The notes below the pieces were generated by a model that was not told where the DNA came from, did not search any database, and saw nothing but the letters and a program-made list of their open reading frames with translations. A stretch of 51,834 bases of DNA from Leptolyngbya sp. DLM2.Bin15 (lineage in GTDB: Bacteria; Cyanobacteriota; Cyanobacteriia; RECH01), in NCBI GenBank assembly GCA_007694125.1, contig RECH01000352.1, positions 1-51,834 of the forward strand. Direction: 5' to 3'. Shown here piece by piece: positions 51,222-51,834 of this stretch (position 1 is the first letter of the stretch; each line of letters opens with the position of its first letter). A program made the translations under genes and the position numbers.

Positions 51222-51834
51222 ATGTCTCTCCCCAACGGCCCCAAAACCCAGCCATCCCTGCTCCTGCTGCGGTGGATTGTTGACCCCATCTCCATTTTGC
51301 GGGACTGTGCTCAGCAGTATGGCGATTGCTTCATGCTCGATTTCGGACGCTACGCTCCGTTCGTCTTTTTCAGTCACCCTGAGGCCATTGAGCAAGTCTT
51401 TGCTCTGGGCTATGAAGAGGTGCAGGTGGGCTCCTCTAACAGTATTCTGCGTCCTACCCTGGGCGATCATTCCTTGCTGTTACTCGACGGCGATCGCCAC
51501 CAGCGGCAGCGACAGTTATTGATGCCGTCCTTCCACGGGGAACGGATGCGCGCCTATGGAGCGTTGATTCAGCAGGTCACCGAGCAGGAGATTCAATCCT
51601 GGACAGCGGATCAGGTCTTCACCCTTCGCCCCGCCATGCAGCGCATTTCCCTGCAGGTGATCATCCAGGCTATTTTTGGCGTTCAGGACAGCGATCGCGC
51701 CCAGGCACTACAGCAGCGAACGGCGGATTTACTGCACCTGACCACCTCGCCCCTAGGCTTTGCCTCCGCCTTCTTTCCCATCCTGCAGCGCGACCTTGGG
51801 CGGTGGAGTCCGGGGGGGAAATTTCTCTACCTGA
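51222..51834 (+). CDS. cytochrome P450, N-terminal part (cut by window edge)
   Basis: The frame starts at ATG 51222 and runs out of the window, giving 204 residues. It matches the N-terminal half of a bacterial P450, with segments like those of the cyanobacterial CYP110 group: PISILRDCAQQYGDCFMLDF, SHPEAIEQVF, then SLLLLDGDRHQRQRQLLMPS and FHGERMRAY, the helix B'-C region. The haem-binding Cys motif and the I-helix lie beyond the edge. Substrate unknown; assignment to CYP110 is tentative. HIP1-type sites in the gene match the host. No ribosome binding site is obvious upstream. Confidence 0.85.
   Translation, partial: MSLPNGPKTQPSLLLLRWIVDPISILRDCAQQYGDCFMLDFGRYAPFVFFSHPEAIEQVFALGYEEVQVGSSNSILRPTLGDHSLLLLDGDRHQRQRQLLMPSFHGERMRAYGALIQQVTEQEIQSWTADQVFTLRPAMQRISLQVIIQAIFGVQDSDRAQALQQRTADLLHLTTSPLGFASAFFPILQRDLGRWSPGGKFLYL

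Overview
The window is chromosomal DNA of a cyanobacterium. The palindrome GCGATCGC (HIP1) is scattered throughout, and the genes are cyanobacterial: NDH-1 subunits NdhN, NdhC, NdhK and NdhJ, the ClpR/ClpP3 pair, a cyanobacterial-type ribosomal cluster without rpsN or rpmD, and GTA-N8-TAC (NtcA-type) sites beside nitrogen genes. The exact genus cannot be fixed from the sequence; a filamentous Leptolyngbya-like lineage is a guess.

Region 1 (1-19.9 kb, nearly all minus strand) is the S10/spc/alpha ribosomal supercluster. It reads L3-L4-L23-L2-S19-L22-S3-L16-L29-S17-L14-L24-L5-S8-L6-L18-S5-L15-SecY-Adk-IF1-L36-S13-S11-RpoA-L17-TruA-L13-S9-L31-PrfA, and ends in an SbcD/Mre11-like nuclease. A candidate promoter and a leader of about 400 nt precede L3. 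A near-consensus promoter (TTGACT-N17-TAATAT) lies just before rpmJ. Many of these highly expressed genes begin with GTG, and infA begins with TTG.

Region 2 (20-25.7 kb) starts with ndhN divergent from L3, then a small membrane protein and a von Willebrand factor A protein. A proteostasis group follows: clpR, clpP3 and a J-domain/TPR protein on plus, facing a DUF2103 gene and clpS on minus.

Region 3 (25.8-32.4 kb) holds NAD metabolism. The minus-strand series pncB, nadD, nrtR-like regulator, nadE encodes all three Preiss-Handler steps plus a likely regulator. A type II NADH dehydrogenase is divergent from pncB. Cobinamide kinase CobU lies beyond a strong bidirectional terminator.

Region 4 (33-43 kb) mixes poorly known cyanobacterial proteins (a proline-rich protein, a DUF3531 protein, a membrane protein), a REC-histidine kinase, the ndhC-ndhK-ndhJ operon, a phosphoglucomutase-family enzyme with a 14-bp tandem repeat in its upstream region, a 154-bp tandem repeat element, and a REC/coiled-coil response regulator.

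Region 5 (43-51.8 kb) holds hisIE and a large secreted multi-SH3 protein. A nitrogen module follows: a GlnT-type short glutamine synthetase with a GNAT acetyltransferase, divergent from an ammonium transporter with a small membrane partner, and two GTA-N8-TAC sites between them. The window ends inside a cytochrome P450 gene.

No tRNA, rRNA, CRISPR array, transposase or phage gene was recognised. The least explained parts are the Amt/GlnT/GNAT/small-membrane-protein module and the repeat element at 41.5-41.9 kb.
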